From the NCBI GenBank assembly GCA_946626015.1, contig CAMOTT010000009.1, positions 1 to 25,840 on the forward strand: 25,840 nt of DNA, written 5' to 3'. A model generated the notes under the pieces. It was given only the letters and a program-made list of their open reading frames with translations. It made no database searches and was not told the origin of the DNA. The translations under genes were made by a program, and so were the position numbers. The stretch comes from an uncultured Clostridia bacterium. GTDB lineage: Bacteria; Bacillota; Clostridia; Oscillospirales; Acutalibacteraceae. This document shows, one piece after another, positions 15,890-23,773 of the stretch (position 1 is the first letter of the stretch; the number at the start of each line of letters is the position of its first letter).

Positions 15890-17935
15890 TCAGCCTAAGA
15901 GTTTGTTTTCGCTTTGGAGCTTGGCGTATGAGCCCTCGCCCTGTAAATAGGCTTTGTATATATCCCGGGCGATGGGGCCAAGGTTTACCGCTGTGGTAAC
16001 GCCCTCGCCGCAGACGATCACCGCTATCTCGGGGTTCTCGTAGGGGGCGAAGGATATTATAAAGGCGTTGTTTATCTTGCGCGAATGTCCGTTTTCGGTG
16101 CGGACGACCTGGGAAGTACCGGTCTTTGAGGCGACCTTTATGCCCAGATCTTTAAAGGCCCTGTACAGATATCCGCCGCTGGAGCTGACCCTGAGCATAC
16201 CCTCGTGGATGATATCCATAGTGCTCTTGCTGACCCCGGTGTTGCACAGCACCTCGGGTTTGTTCTCCAGCACGGTTTCGTAGGTGTTGTTGGTCTTGAC
16301 GGTCTTGACAAAATGGGCGCGGTACCTTGTGCCCCCGTTGGCTATGGTGGCGCAGTAAACGCCAAGCTGGATCGGGGTGAACAGGTTGCCCTGACCGATG
16401 GCCGTCTGGATATTGTAGCCGGCCCACCACACGCTGCCCACGGACTCCCTGTGCTCCGGGCTGTCCATAACGCCGATGGATTCCTGCAGCTCGACGCCGG
16501 TTTTCTGGGCAAGGCCCAGCATGGAGCGGTACTCGTTTATCTTGGCGTAGCCCAAAAGCCTGCCGCATTCGTAAAAGAAGGTGTTGCAGGATTCGTCAAT
16601 GGCCAGCACCACGTTCAGGTTCCTTGTGGAATGGCGCTGTTCGCATTTGTAATACGAATCCAGGTATTTATATTTGCCGTTGCAGTGAATGGTCGTGTTC
16701 TTTGTGATGACCCCCTCTTCGAGAGCCGCTATTGCCACGGAGGGTTTGATGGTGGAGCCCGGCTCGTAGGTGCTCAGCAGGGCTCTGTTCCAAAGGGGCG
16801 CGTTCTCGTCCTTTGCAAGCTCCCCGTAATCCTGCCGGTAGGTGGCGGCGTTGTATGAGGGGTAGGTGGCGCAGGCCAGGATCTCAAAATTGTTCACGTC
16901 GATGACCAGCGCCGCTCCCGCGGGCTTGACCTGAGTGTCGATGCTCTTAAGCCCGCTTTCCAGCGCCTTTTGTGTGGCGACCTGCAAATTTTTGTCGATG
17001 GTAAGCACCACGGAGTTGCCCTGCTGCGGCTCCTGGGTCACTGTGGTTGTGACCTTGCCCATAGCGTCGGTGGAGACAAGCTTTTTGCCCGGAGCGCCCC
17101 GGAGATATTTCTCCATTGCGCTCTCTATGCCGCTCTTGCCGATGGTGTCGTTTATCCCGTAACCCTCGTCCTTTTTCTCGGCGTATTCCTCCGCGTCAAT
17201 GGCGCCCACCATGCCCAGGATATGCGGGGCGATTGTGCCGTCCGTAAATTCGCGGGAGGTGACTATCTCAACGGAAACGCCTTTGTAAAAGCTGCTGTTT
17301 TCCTTTATCTTTGCCACAAGGTCTGTGGGCACGTCGTCGGCAAAGGTGTAGGGGGTGCTGATGGAAAAGCCGATGTGCCTCAGCTCATAACAGACCGAGG
17401 CTATTTTGCGCGCCTCCTGCGTGGTATAGCTTTGGAGGGCGTATTTCTCAACAAGGGCGTCAAGGCAGTTTTCCGCCGTGGCGTAGTCGTTGAGGTTGAG
17501 CATATCCTTGCTCTTGAGGTATTTTACGTCGAGCTCTCGCTTTTCGGCAAAGACCGGCTTGCCGTTCTGATCCAGCACGATGGGCAGCTTGTCGTTCCAC
17601 TCCACCCCGGAGGCCTCAAAAAGCCGTATGAGGGAGCTTATTATTTTGTTCCGCTCCTCCTGCTGTTTGAGGGGAGGAAACAGCGCCGCCTCAAAGATTA
17701 TGGAGTTCACCTGCTTGTTGCTCACAAGGGCGTTGCCGTTGCGGTCAAGTATCTCACCTCTGGAGGGCTTGATAGTGACCGACTTTGAGGACACCGAGGC
17801 GCTTGTGGAGGCGTACTCCCTGCCCTCGGCTATCTGAAGCTTTACCAAAACCACACAAAAGCCCGCGAACACGCAGAACACCAGCGCAAGTACAACAAAT
17901 ATTCTGTTTTTGTTTCCTTTTTCTGATTTTTCCAT
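15890..17935 (-). CDS. Class B penicillin-binding protein (transpeptidase, PBP2/SpoVD-like)
   Basis: The 681-aa protein has one N-terminal membrane helix (about 11-34), a pedestal/dimerisation region (PSRGEILDRNGNALVSN, GMVGAIDAEEY, GKSGIESAMEKYLRG), and a transpeptidase domain. The active-site motifs are all present: STIK (Ser394, Lys397), SCN (Ser449-Asn451) and KTG (604-606). It crosslinks peptidoglycan at the outer membrane face as part of an elongasome or division complex. It is close to PBP2 (MrdA) by context, because MinD follows, though SpoVD/FtsI-type is possible. There is no C-terminal PASTA domain, which argues against SpoVD-like forms that carry one. GGAG lies seven bases before the ATG. 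It is preceded by a MITE-like repeat and a 598-aa membrane protein gene. Confidence 0.93.
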   Translation of the reverse strand: MEKSEKGNKNRIFVVLALVFCVFAGFCVVLVKLQIAEGREYASTSASVSSKSVTIKPSRGEILDRNGNALVSNKQVNSIIFEAALFPPLKQQEERNKIISSLIRLFEASGVEWNDKLPIVLDQNGKPVFAEKRELDVKYLKSKDMLNLNDYATAENCLDALVEKYALQSYTTQEARKIASVCYELRHIGFSISTPYTFADDVPTDLVAKIKENSSFYKGVSVEIVTSREFTDGTIAPHILGMVGAIDAEEYAEKKDEGYGINDTIGKSGIESAMEKYLRGAPGKKLVSTDAMGKVTTTVTQEPQQGNSVVLTIDKNLQVATQKALESGLKSIDTQVKPAGAALVIDVNNFEILACATYPSYNAATYRQDYGELAKDENAPLWNRALLSTYEPGSTIKPSVAIAALEEGVITKNTTIHCNGKYKYLDSYYKCEQRHSTRNLNVVLAIDESCNTFFYECGRLLGYAKINEYRSMLGLAQKTGVELQESIGVMDSPEHRESVGSVWWAGYNIQTAIGQGNLFTPIQLGVYCATIANGGTRYRAHFVKTVKTNNTYETVLENKPEVLCNTGVSKSTMDIIHEGMLRVSSSGGYLYRAFKDLGIKVASKTGTSQVVRTENGHSRKINNAFIISFAPYENPEIAVIVCGEGVTTAVNLGPIARDIYKAYLQGEGSYAKLQSENKLLG

Positions 17936-17988
17936 AGCGTTGCTCCGTGGGTTTGAGATGACAATTATTACCGGCAAAGGGCTGTTTA

Positions 17989-18079
17989 GCCTCCCTCTTT
18001 GAGGGAGGCGCTGGTTTTGCTGGGTTTTTACCCTCTCCGTCACCGCTTGTGCGGTGACACCCCTCCCAAAGGGCGAGGC
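17989..18079. repeat. MITE/REP-like element with imperfect terminal inverted repeats
   Basis: The element starts with GCCTCCCTCTTTGAGGGAGG and ends with a sequence whose reverse complement is GCCTCGCCCTTTGGGAGG, giving terminal inverted repeats of about 18-20 bp with few mismatches. The left arm is itself a 9-bp hairpin (17989-17997 with 18001-18009, loop TTT). The centre holds a perfect 8-bp hairpin GTCACCGC-TTGT-GCGGTGAC (18039-18058). No coding capacity is present. It sits between the 598-aa protein gene and the PBP gene. I recall similar Leu/Gly-free, hairpin-rich dispersed repeats in gut Clostridia, but no second copy is in this window. Confidence 0.65.
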
Positions 18080-18132
18080 AAGAAACGGCTATTTTTTTGC
18101 CTCAAACACAGGCGGTCGTGCCCGCCTATGCA

Positions 18133-19929
18133 TCAGTTCGCCGCTGCGGCAGGTTCCTTTGCCGGAGCCGCGCTTGCCGGAGCGTTGAATTTGATGGATT
18201 TCAAGGGAATGATATCCTGCTTGTCCGTGGCGTTGTAACGGATCGTTACATTATCCCCCTTGTTGAGGATAACAGCATCCGCAGCATCCGCGGCAGAGAT
18301 GGAGTAGTAGGTTTTGCCGGTGCTGAGCTGGAAATAATAGACGGTGTTGCCGTTGATGACCGCAGAGCGGATATCGGAGATCGTTGCGGAAAGGGTTGCT
18401 TCCTCCCCCTTGACGTCGCCGCCCTGTTGTGTCTCGTCTGGGATATTGATATCCTCCACCTTGATGTTGTTGGCCTTAAGGCTGGCGACGTAGTTCTCCA
18501 GGCACTGGCTGACGCTGGCGCCGATGGCCTTGACCTTGTTGTAATCCTTTACGCTGATAAGGGCGTAGCGCTGAACCACCTGATCGTCACCCTTGAGGGA
18601 CATAAAGTAGGTGGGCATTCCGTTGATATTGAGGAGCAGGGGGAAGGTGGAGTTGTATTTGTAGTCGCTGACAAGGCCCTCCGCGGTGGCCATGGCGGTA
18701 TGCTCCTTTGCGCCGTCAACGCGGTAGAAGGTAGTCTCCTTTGTCCTCTGGTTGATGAGCACAAAGCCTGTGATGGACTGGTCGCTGGTAACGGAGGTGA
18801 CGCCGGTGTACATATAGACGTCGTCGTTCTTGGCAATGTAATTGTAACCCTCGGTGGTGACAAAAACGTCCTTCTGACCAAGGATGGAGTTCCAGAAGCC
18901 TTTCTGGTAAGTTCCATAGTAGTCATACTGCTCCCTGAGCAGGGTGGCGGAATAGACGCGGTCTATCCACTGGAGCTCCGGCTTTTCCTTGATATCTTTG
19001 ATGCTGTGATATGAACATTCGCCGTTTATGGCGTCGCAGATCACCGCGCCCACAACGTCCGTGCCTCCGAACAGGCCGATGGTTTTGTCCACACGGGCGC
19101 AGATCCAGTAGGGCTTGCCCTGATCGTCGATCTCAAAGTTGGCGGTGTCGAACATATAGGTGGGGTACTCAAAGCGCAGGTGTCTCTTAAGCAGCCTGCC
19201 GAAGTGCTCGCTGGGGGAGTATTTCATTCCCGACTCCAGGGGCACGAACTTGGTGTTCTCGTTTGCCATATCAATGACGATATAACCGGGGAGACCGGCG
19301 GAGCGGTTTGTGAACCACTTGATTATGTTGGCGTATTTGAGCGTGGCCACCCTTACCGGGGCGGTGTTGTAGTTTATCTGGGTGTAGGAGGGGTAGACCG
19401 TGAACTGGGAGACGTAACCCAGATCCGCAAGGCTGCTCAGCGCGCGGCTGGCAAGGTTGGCGGCGGCGTCCTCATCCAGCTTGGGGATGGTGGCAAAATC
19501 CGGCTCGGGTATCTCTTTGCTGAAATTGCCGTTGGCGTTCACGGTGATGATCTTGCTGTAAGACTTTGCCCTGAAGAAAACCGAGGAAACTGCAAAGCCC
19601 ACGATAAGCACAAGCGCCAGTATGCCCACAAGCACCGCCGGAACAATGGACTTCCTCTTGACGTAGGGCAGGTACTCGGTGTACTTGGTGACCTTTGTCA
19701 GCAGCACAAAGCAAACCACAAAGGCGGCGATGACTATGCCGATAAGGTAATAGAACTCAATGTCCTTGGGATTAAGCGCAGGCAGCAGCAGGTAGTAACC
19801 CAAAGCGCCGGCTATAACAGCCCCGATGACGCTGAGCACTATCTTGAGCGCCGCTTTTTCCGGCGGAATAATTATCTCTTTTGATGAACCGGAACCCTTT
19901 TTTGAAAAATCCACTTTTATAGGATCCAT
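18133..19929 (-). CDS. Uncharacterised membrane protein with large extracytoplasmic domain
   Basis: I do not recognise this 598-aa protein. It starts with a charged cytoplasmic segment (1-27), then three predicted membrane helices (about 29-50, 58-78, 95-119). A large soluble region (about 120-505) follows, rich in aromatic residues and with no catalytic motif I can name (for example KYANIIKWFTNRSAGLPGYI, YGTYQKGFWNSILGQKDVF). A separate beta-rich module at 508-582 (ATISDIRSAVINGNTVYYFQ ... GDNVTIRYN) looks like an OB-fold-type domain. The end is a low-complexity Ala/Pro tail. With three helices and the N-terminus inside, the large region would be outside. GAGGAG lies eight bases before the ATG. 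It is the first gene of the minus block and is followed by the PBP and MinD-like genes, where mreC/mreD often lie. Confidence 0.9.
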   Translation of the reverse strand: MDPIKVDFSKKGSGSSKEIIIPPEKAALKIVLSVIGAVIAGALGYYLLLPALNPKDIEFYYLIGIVIAAFVVCFVLLTKVTKYTEYLPYVKRKSIVPAVLVGILALVLIVGFAVSSVFFRAKSYSKIITVNANGNFSKEIPEPDFATIPKLDEDAAANLASRALSSLADLGYVSQFTVYPSYTQINYNTAPVRVATLKYANIIKWFTNRSAGLPGYIVIDMANENTKFVPLESGMKYSPSEHFGRLLKRHLRFEYPTYMFDTANFEIDDQGKPYWICARVDKTIGLFGGTDVVGAVICDAINGECSYHSIKDIKEKPELQWIDRVYSATLLREQYDYYGTYQKGFWNSILGQKDVFVTTEGYNYIAKNDDVYMYTGVTSVTSDQSITGFVLINQRTKETTFYRVDGAKEHTAMATAEGLVSDYKYNSTFPLLLNINGMPTYFMSLKGDDQVVQRYALISVKDYNKVKAIGASVSQCLENYVASLKANNIKVEDINIPDETQQGGDVKGEEATLSATISDIRSAVINGNTVYYFQLSTGKTYYSISAADAADAVILNKGDNVTIRYNATDKQDIIPLKSIKFNAPASAAPAKEPAAAAN

Positions 19930-19983
19930 TTTGTCAACTCCTCGATCTTTTGTAAATTTTTTGTTAAGCGAAAATCAAATCGC

Positions 19984-20012
19984 TTGAAACCGGCAGGCAT
20001 ATTGGTTATAAT
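19984..20012 (+). promoter_or_regulatory. Sigma-A promoter for the CPBP protease-tadA pair
   Basis: TTGAAA (19984-19989) and TATAAT (20007-20012) are 17 bases apart. The start point would be near 20019, leaving a leader of about 120 bases. A 6-bp inverted repeat AAGCGA/TCGCTT (19966-19971 and 19980-19985) overlaps the first bases of the -35 box and could be an operator. Confidence 0.65.
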
Positions 20013-20039
20013 ATCTCTGCAAACAGTGATACATTATTT

Positions 20040-20068
20040 AGTATAAACGATTATCGCTGTGATTACAA
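20040..20068 (-). promoter_or_regulatory. Sigma-A promoter for the 598-aa membrane protein and downstream block
   Basis: On the minus strand TTGTAA (20068-20063) and TATACT (20045-20040) are 17 bases apart. Transcription would begin near 20033, about 100 bases before the start codon. This promoter faces the plus-strand one at 19984-20012, so the two predicted transcripts overlap at their 5' ends. Confidence 0.55.
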
Positions 20069-20139
20069 GCCTTTATTTTAATGAGAAGGCTATCTTTTCG
20101 GCGGACTTTAGGACAAAATATTAAGAATTTTGGGGAATT

Positions 20140-21144
20140 ATGTTTATGAACAACAATTATCAGGGCTATCCGAACCGGGGCTGCGCCTACCCTGCCTCGG
20201 ATGTGAGCCGTTTTTTGGAAAAATCACGCAAGGAGCTTCACAGGCACGGCGTGACGGTGGGTGTCTGCCTGCTGCTGTGCCTGTTCCTGCAGTATGCCGT
20301 AGTCAATATGCTCAGGTTGTCCGGGCTTTATGACGAATACCTGAACAACGAGGTGTTCGGCAAGGCTGTCGATATTTTGTTTTCGGCGGTCACTGTGTTT
20401 TTGCCCTTCCTTGCGGCGGTGCTGCTGATGCCCCCAAAAAAGCGGGAGCTTGTCACGCCCCTCGGCTCCCCTGTTTCCGGCAAGCTGATGGCGGCAGGCG
20501 TCGCCGCCGGGCTTATGTTCTGCGTGGTGGGCTCGGATATCACCACCTACCTTGCCGCCTTCCTCAAAAACGTTTTCGGCGTCACCATCTCCGCCTCCGA
20601 AACTGTACCGGCGACCTCCGCCGCCGGCAGGTTTTTGTACGTCTGCTCCCTTTCGGTGATCCCTCCCCTTTCGGAGGAATTTGCCTTCAGAGGCGTTGTG
20701 CTCCAGCCAATGCGCAAATTCGGCGACCTTTTCGCCATCGTTATGAGCGCCTTTGTTTTCGGCCTGATGCACGGCACCGCCCTCCAGTTCCCCTTTGCCT
20801 TTATTGCCGGGATTTCGCTGGCCTATTTCACCATTGCCACCGGCACCATGTGGACGGGTATAATCATCCACAGCCTGAACAACCTGCTGACGGTGATCAT
20901 CGGCCTTGTCTCCGAGATCAACCCGGATCGCCTGGCTCCTGTCTACGGGGCGATAAACACTGTCATCCTGATTTTCGGCATGATCGCCGCAGTGTATTTC
21001 CTTGTCAGCAAAAAAAAGATCCGGCTCAAAAAGACCTCGGTGAACCTGTCTTTGGGGGTCAGGGTCCGCGCCTTTCTCCTCAATCCCCTGATGATAATCG
21101 CCTTTTGCATCCTTGTCTGGCAGATTTCAAAATTCATTTCCTGA
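20140..21144 (+). CDS. CPBP family intramembrane metalloprotease
   Basis: The 334-aa polytopic protein carries the CPBP (CAAX protease/Abi) motifs in order: EEFAFRG (Glu179, Glu180, Arg184), FGLMH (Phe207, His211) and HSLNN (His244, Asn248). About eight hydrophobic segments are visible. Family members are membrane-embedded glutamic/metalloproteases; bacterial ones are linked to peptide or bacteriocin self-immunity, protein maturation and envelope regulation, so the substrate is unknown. ATG at 20140 has GGGG four bases upstream; ATG at 20146 has better spacing and is an alternative. The tadA start lies 12 bases after its stop, so the two are cotranscribed. Confidence 0.92.
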   Translation: MFMNNNYQGYPNRGCAYPASDVSRFLEKSRKELHRHGVTVGVCLLLCLFLQYAVVNMLRLSGLYDEYLNNEVFGKAVDILFSAVTVFLPFLAAVLLMPPKKRELVTPLGSPVSGKLMAAGVAAGLMFCVVGSDITTYLAAFLKNVFGVTISASETVPATSAAGRFLYVCSLSVIPPLSEEFAFRGVVLQPMRKFGDLFAIVMSAFVFGLMHGTALQFPFAFIAGISLAYFTIATGTMWTGIIIHSLNNLLTVIIGLVSEINPDRLAPVYGAINTVILIFGMIAAVYFLVSKKKIRLKKTSVNLSLGVRVRAFLLNPLMIIAFCILVWQISKFIS

Positions 21145-21156
21145 GGCGTTTAAAAT

Positions 21157-21672
21157 ATGACTGACTCCGACAAAAAATTCATGACCCGCGCCCTTGAGCT
21201 CGCTCGCCTTGCCGCCCTTGACGGGGAGGTGCCGGTGGGCGCTGTCGTCGTGCGGGGCGGCGAGATCGTCGGGGAGGGCAGAAACCGCCGGGAGACCGGC
21301 AAAAACGCCCTGGGTCACGCGGAGCTTGAGGCCATAGACAACGCCTGCAAAGCTCTGGGGGGCTGGCGGCTCTGGCAATGCGACCTTTACGTCACCCTTG
21401 AGCCCTGTCCCATGTGCGCCGGAGCCGTTATAAACTCAAGGATAGTCCGGGTGGTTTTCGGCGCCTACGATAAAAAAGCCGGTTCCTTCGGCTCCGTGAC
21501 CGACCTTTCGGCTCTGCCCTACAACCACAAGCCCATCGTTGAGGGGGGCGTTATGGAGGCCGAATGCGCCGCCGAGCTGAGCGGTTTTTTTCTGAACCTC
21601 AGGTTGAAAAATAATGAAAAGCCGGGCTTCGGCAAAGACCATGCCGCAAATCAGATATTAAGATTTTCTTAA
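21157..21672 (+). CDS. tadA: tRNA adenosine(34) deaminase TadA
   Basis: The 171-aa protein has the zinc deaminase motifs HAE (54-56, in GHAELEAI) and PCPMCAGA (Cys84 and Cys87), plus PVGAVVV and SRIVRVVFGAYDKKAGSFGS, typical of TadA. It converts A34 to inosine in tRNA-Arg(ACG). The ribosome binding site GAGG overlaps the stop codon of the CPBP gene, with eight bases to ATG, suggesting coupled translation. About 15 residues at the C-terminus (GFGKDHAANQILRFS) extend past the usual core end. Confidence 0.96.
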   Translation: MTDSDKKFMTRALELARLAALDGEVPVGAVVVRGGEIVGEGRNRRETGKNALGHAELEAIDNACKALGGWRLWQCDLYVTLEPCPMCAGAVINSRIVRVVFGAYDKKAGSFGSVTDLSALPYNHKPIVEGGVMEAECAAELSGFFLNLRLKNNEKPGFGKDHAANQILRFS

Positions 21673-21697
21673 TTTTGGGTTCTGGTACATATTTTCA

Positions 21698-21726
21698 TTG
21701 ACTATTTTGTAAGTATTTGATATAAT
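21698..21726 (+). promoter_or_regulatory. Strong sigma-A promoter with extended -10 for the DUF4474 lipoprotein
   Basis: TTGACT (21698-21703) and TATAAT (21721-21726) are exactly 17 bases apart, and TG at 21718-21719 gives an extended -10. The leader to the start codon is about 88 bases, with no convincing riboswitch fold seen by eye. Confidence 0.8.
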
Positions 21727-21820
21727 AAATGCACGTTTCGAGTAGAACAGCGCGGTTCGGCTGCCTTGACCGGATCCTGCGCACAAATCAAAATTTTATG
21801 AATTAAGGTGAAAAAGCTTT

Positions 21821-23479
21821 ATGAAATTGAGAAGAACCATTGCCCTTCTTCTTGCCCTTTCAACACTGCTCGGCCTGTTTGCCGGCTGCGGCAAGACCGA
21901 AAAGGGAGACGTTACCACCACCACCGAAGAGGAAACCACCACAGCTGTGCAGCAGGCTGAGGCTGTTATCGGCGAGCTCAACGAAGACGGCTCAGTCTCA
22001 CTTATCACAAACCCCGACGGTTCCCCCACTTCCATAATAGGCAGCGACGGCAACCAGTATGAGATCCCGGCGAACAGCACGGCTATTGCCGTTAAAGATG
22101 AGCAGGGCACTGTCACCGCTATCAAGCTGAACAACGGCACCAGCATCCCCGTTTCAGTTTCTTCAGACGGCTCTAAGCTGATCGTCAAAGAGGTAATCTC
22201 TTCCGTCATCCCTACCAATAACGAAGTGACTGATCCCGGCGTCACCGGTACTACCTCGCCGAAGAACGTCACCACCACAGCCAAGTCAAACGAAACAACC
22301 ACCAAAAAAGCCAGCGCCAAGGTTCTTGAGAGAGACGACGTTCAGGCTATCCTTAACGACCCCTCCAAGAACGCCATTCAGAAGGCTGAGGCTATCAAGA
22401 CCAACAGCAGCCTCACCCCTGAGGAAAAGGCTTTGATAATCGACCAGATGGACGGCCTGAGCAAAGAGCAGAAGGCAACCCTCCTCAACGAGGTCGCCAT
22501 CGTTTCCTACACCTACTCAAAGGACGGCTACTTCTTCACGGACGACAATAACGCCTGGCAGCGCAGCTTCGGATACAACAAGTTCTATGACCTTGCCGCC
22601 AGCTATGTAGTCATGTACTACGACACCGTCCGCGTTAAGTTCAACCACGGCAATCTGGATTGGATGATCCAGCTCTGGAAGGGTCAGTACGGCTATCTGT
22701 TCCTGGGCTCCGAGATCGGCGTATATACCAAGGATCCCAAGCAGTCCGCCGACCATTACAACTGCGCCAGCAATGAGAACCTCCTTGATATGAGCATGTC
22801 CCTCTTCAGAGTAAACAAGCTCACAAAGGAGCACACCCTCCTGTTCAACAGAGACTTCGGCCCCCACTGGTGGATCACCGGCTTCGTTCCCGGCATACTT
22901 AACTCCTTCTCAAAGAGAGATGAGCTTATCATGACGGCCTCCATCAAGTTCAAGGATGCCTCCATGGCTCAGAAGTTTGCAAGCGGTCTCGCAGGCGCGG
23001 GCTTCAGCAGCGGTTCACCCTCTCACAACAATGTTGACAAATACTCAGTCTCCGGCGCGCTCGTCAGCTTCTCCTGGAGATACATAGATCAGGGTCTTGG
23101 CAGAGTAAAGCCCGACAAGGGCGGTAACAAGACCACCGCAGCGCCCACAACAAAGGCTCCCGAGACCACAAAAGCTCCCGAGAACAAGGAGATCACCGTT
23201 AAGTTCAACGCCGGCGGCGGCGATGTTTCCGTCGGTTCCGCAAAATACACCGTGGGCAAGGCTTACGGCACACTTCCCACTCCCCACAGAAGCGGCTATG
23301 AGTTTGTGGGCTGGTTCGACAGCTTTATCCTCGGCAACAGGATCACAACTTCTTCCATAGTCAGCAAGTCGGTGAGCACCCTGTACGCAAGATGGAGCAA
23401 GAACGATGAGGATGACACCACCAAGGCTCCCGAGGTCACCAACGCTCCCGAGACTCCCGATTCCGGCAGCAGCAATTGA
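21821..23479 (+). CDS. DUF4474 surface lipoprotein with C-terminal InlB B-repeat
   Basis: The 552-aa protein has a lipoprotein signal (Cys23 in LFAGC) and a Thr-rich spacer (residues 31-42). A region with short DG-rich beta repeats (about 50-130) and a second Thr/Lys linker (about 138-165) follow. A DUF4474 domain spans about 245-425 (DTVRVKFNHGNLDWMIQLWK, GSEIGVYTKDP, WWITGFVPG). Another T-K-A-P-E linker (437-455) precedes an InlB/Listeria-Bacteroides repeat at 456-526 (VKFNAGGGDVS, GYEFVGWFD, LYARW), and a third T-K-A-P-E tail ends it. It should be exposed on the cell surface; function is unknown. It has its own strong promoter and terminator. Lys is mostly AAG and Thr mostly ACC, more biased than in neighbours, which fits high expression. 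Confidence 0.9.
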   Translation: MKLRRTIALLLALSTLLGLFAGCGKTEKGDVTTTTEEETTTAVQQAEAVIGELNEDGSVSLITNPDGSPTSIIGSDGNQYEIPANSTAIAVKDEQGTVTAIKLNNGTSIPVSVSSDGSKLIVKEVISSVIPTNNEVTDPGVTGTTSPKNVTTTAKSNETTTKKASAKVLERDDVQAILNDPSKNAIQKAEAIKTNSSLTPEEKALIIDQMDGLSKEQKATLLNEVAIVSYTYSKDGYFFTDDNNAWQRSFGYNKFYDLAASYVVMYYDTVRVKFNHGNLDWMIQLWKGQYGYLFLGSEIGVYTKDPKQSADHYNCASNENLLDMSMSLFRVNKLTKEHTLLFNRDFGPHWWITGFVPGILNSFSKRDELIMTASIKFKDASMAQKFASGLAGAGFSSGSPSHNNVDKYSVSGALVSFSWRYIDQGLGRVKPDKGGNKTTAAPTTKAPETTKAPENKEITVKFNAGGGDVSVGSAKYTVGKAYGTLPTPHRSGYEFVGWFDSFILGNRITTSSIVSKSVSTLYARWSKNDEDDTTKAPEVTNAPETPDSGSSN

Positions 23480-23513
23480 CCTGCCGATTGATTAAAAACA
23501 TTATATAAATACG

Positions 23514-23542
23514 GCGCAGGGATTTTCTCCCTGCGCTTTTTT
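23514..23542 (+). terminator. Intrinsic terminator after the DUF4474 lipoprotein
   Basis: A perfect 9-bp stem GCGCAGGGA/TCCCTGCGC (23514-23522 and 23528-23536) with loop TTTTC is followed directly by six T. Confidence 0.93.
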
Positions 23543-23569
23543 GCTCCGTCTTAAAACAAATATTTTATA

Positions 23570-23598
23570 TTGACATTGGCGAAGCTTTTTGATAGAAT
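23570..23598 (+). promoter_or_regulatory. Promoter of the tRNA-Arg gene
   Basis: A consensus TTGACA (23570-23575) and TAGAAT (23593-23598) are 17 bases apart, with TG at 23590-23591 giving an extended -10. The tRNA begins about 50 bases beyond the predicted start point. Confidence 0.8.
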
Positions 23599-23656
23599 AT
23601 ATCCTTGCAGGGGGGTAACCGTCCTCCCGCCGGGCAAAACTTAAATATCGAAACAC

Positions 23657-23731
23657 GCCCCCATAGTTCAACGGATAGAATAAGCCCCTCCTAAGGGCTA
23701 GATGCAGGTTCGATTCCTACTGGGGGTGCCA
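23657..23731 (+). tRNA. tRNA-Arg (anticodon CCT)
   Basis: The acceptor stem GCCCCCA (23657-23663) pairs with TGGGGGT (23721-23727). The anticodon stem AGCCC/GGGCT encloses the 7-base loop CTCCTAA with anticodon CCT, which reads AGG (Arg). The T-arm GGTTCGATTCC is standard. The discriminator is G and CCA is encoded (23729-23731). It stands alone between two terminators. tRNA-Arg(CCT) genes are known integration sites for mobile elements, but no integrase is in the window. Confidence 0.97.
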
Positions 23732-23735
23732 CAAG

Positions 23736-23773
23736 GAAACCGGATTTATCTCCCAGATAAATCCGGTTTCTTT
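23736..23773 (+). terminator. Intrinsic terminator of the tRNA-Arg gene
   Basis: A perfect 16-bp stem (23736-23751 with 23755-23770, loop CCC) starts five bases after the tRNA CCA end. It is followed by only three T, but the long stem makes termination or processing likely. Confidence 0.85.

Noticed and set aside
18039..18058. GTCACCGC/GCGGTGAC hairpin as a terminator of the 598-aa protein gene
   Set aside because: No T tract follows on the minus strand, and it is part of a larger inverted-repeat element.
21727..21820. Possible riboswitch in the DUF4474 lipoprotein leader
   Set aside because: The leader is about 88 bases and no conserved riboswitch core or terminator/anti-terminator pair could be seen.
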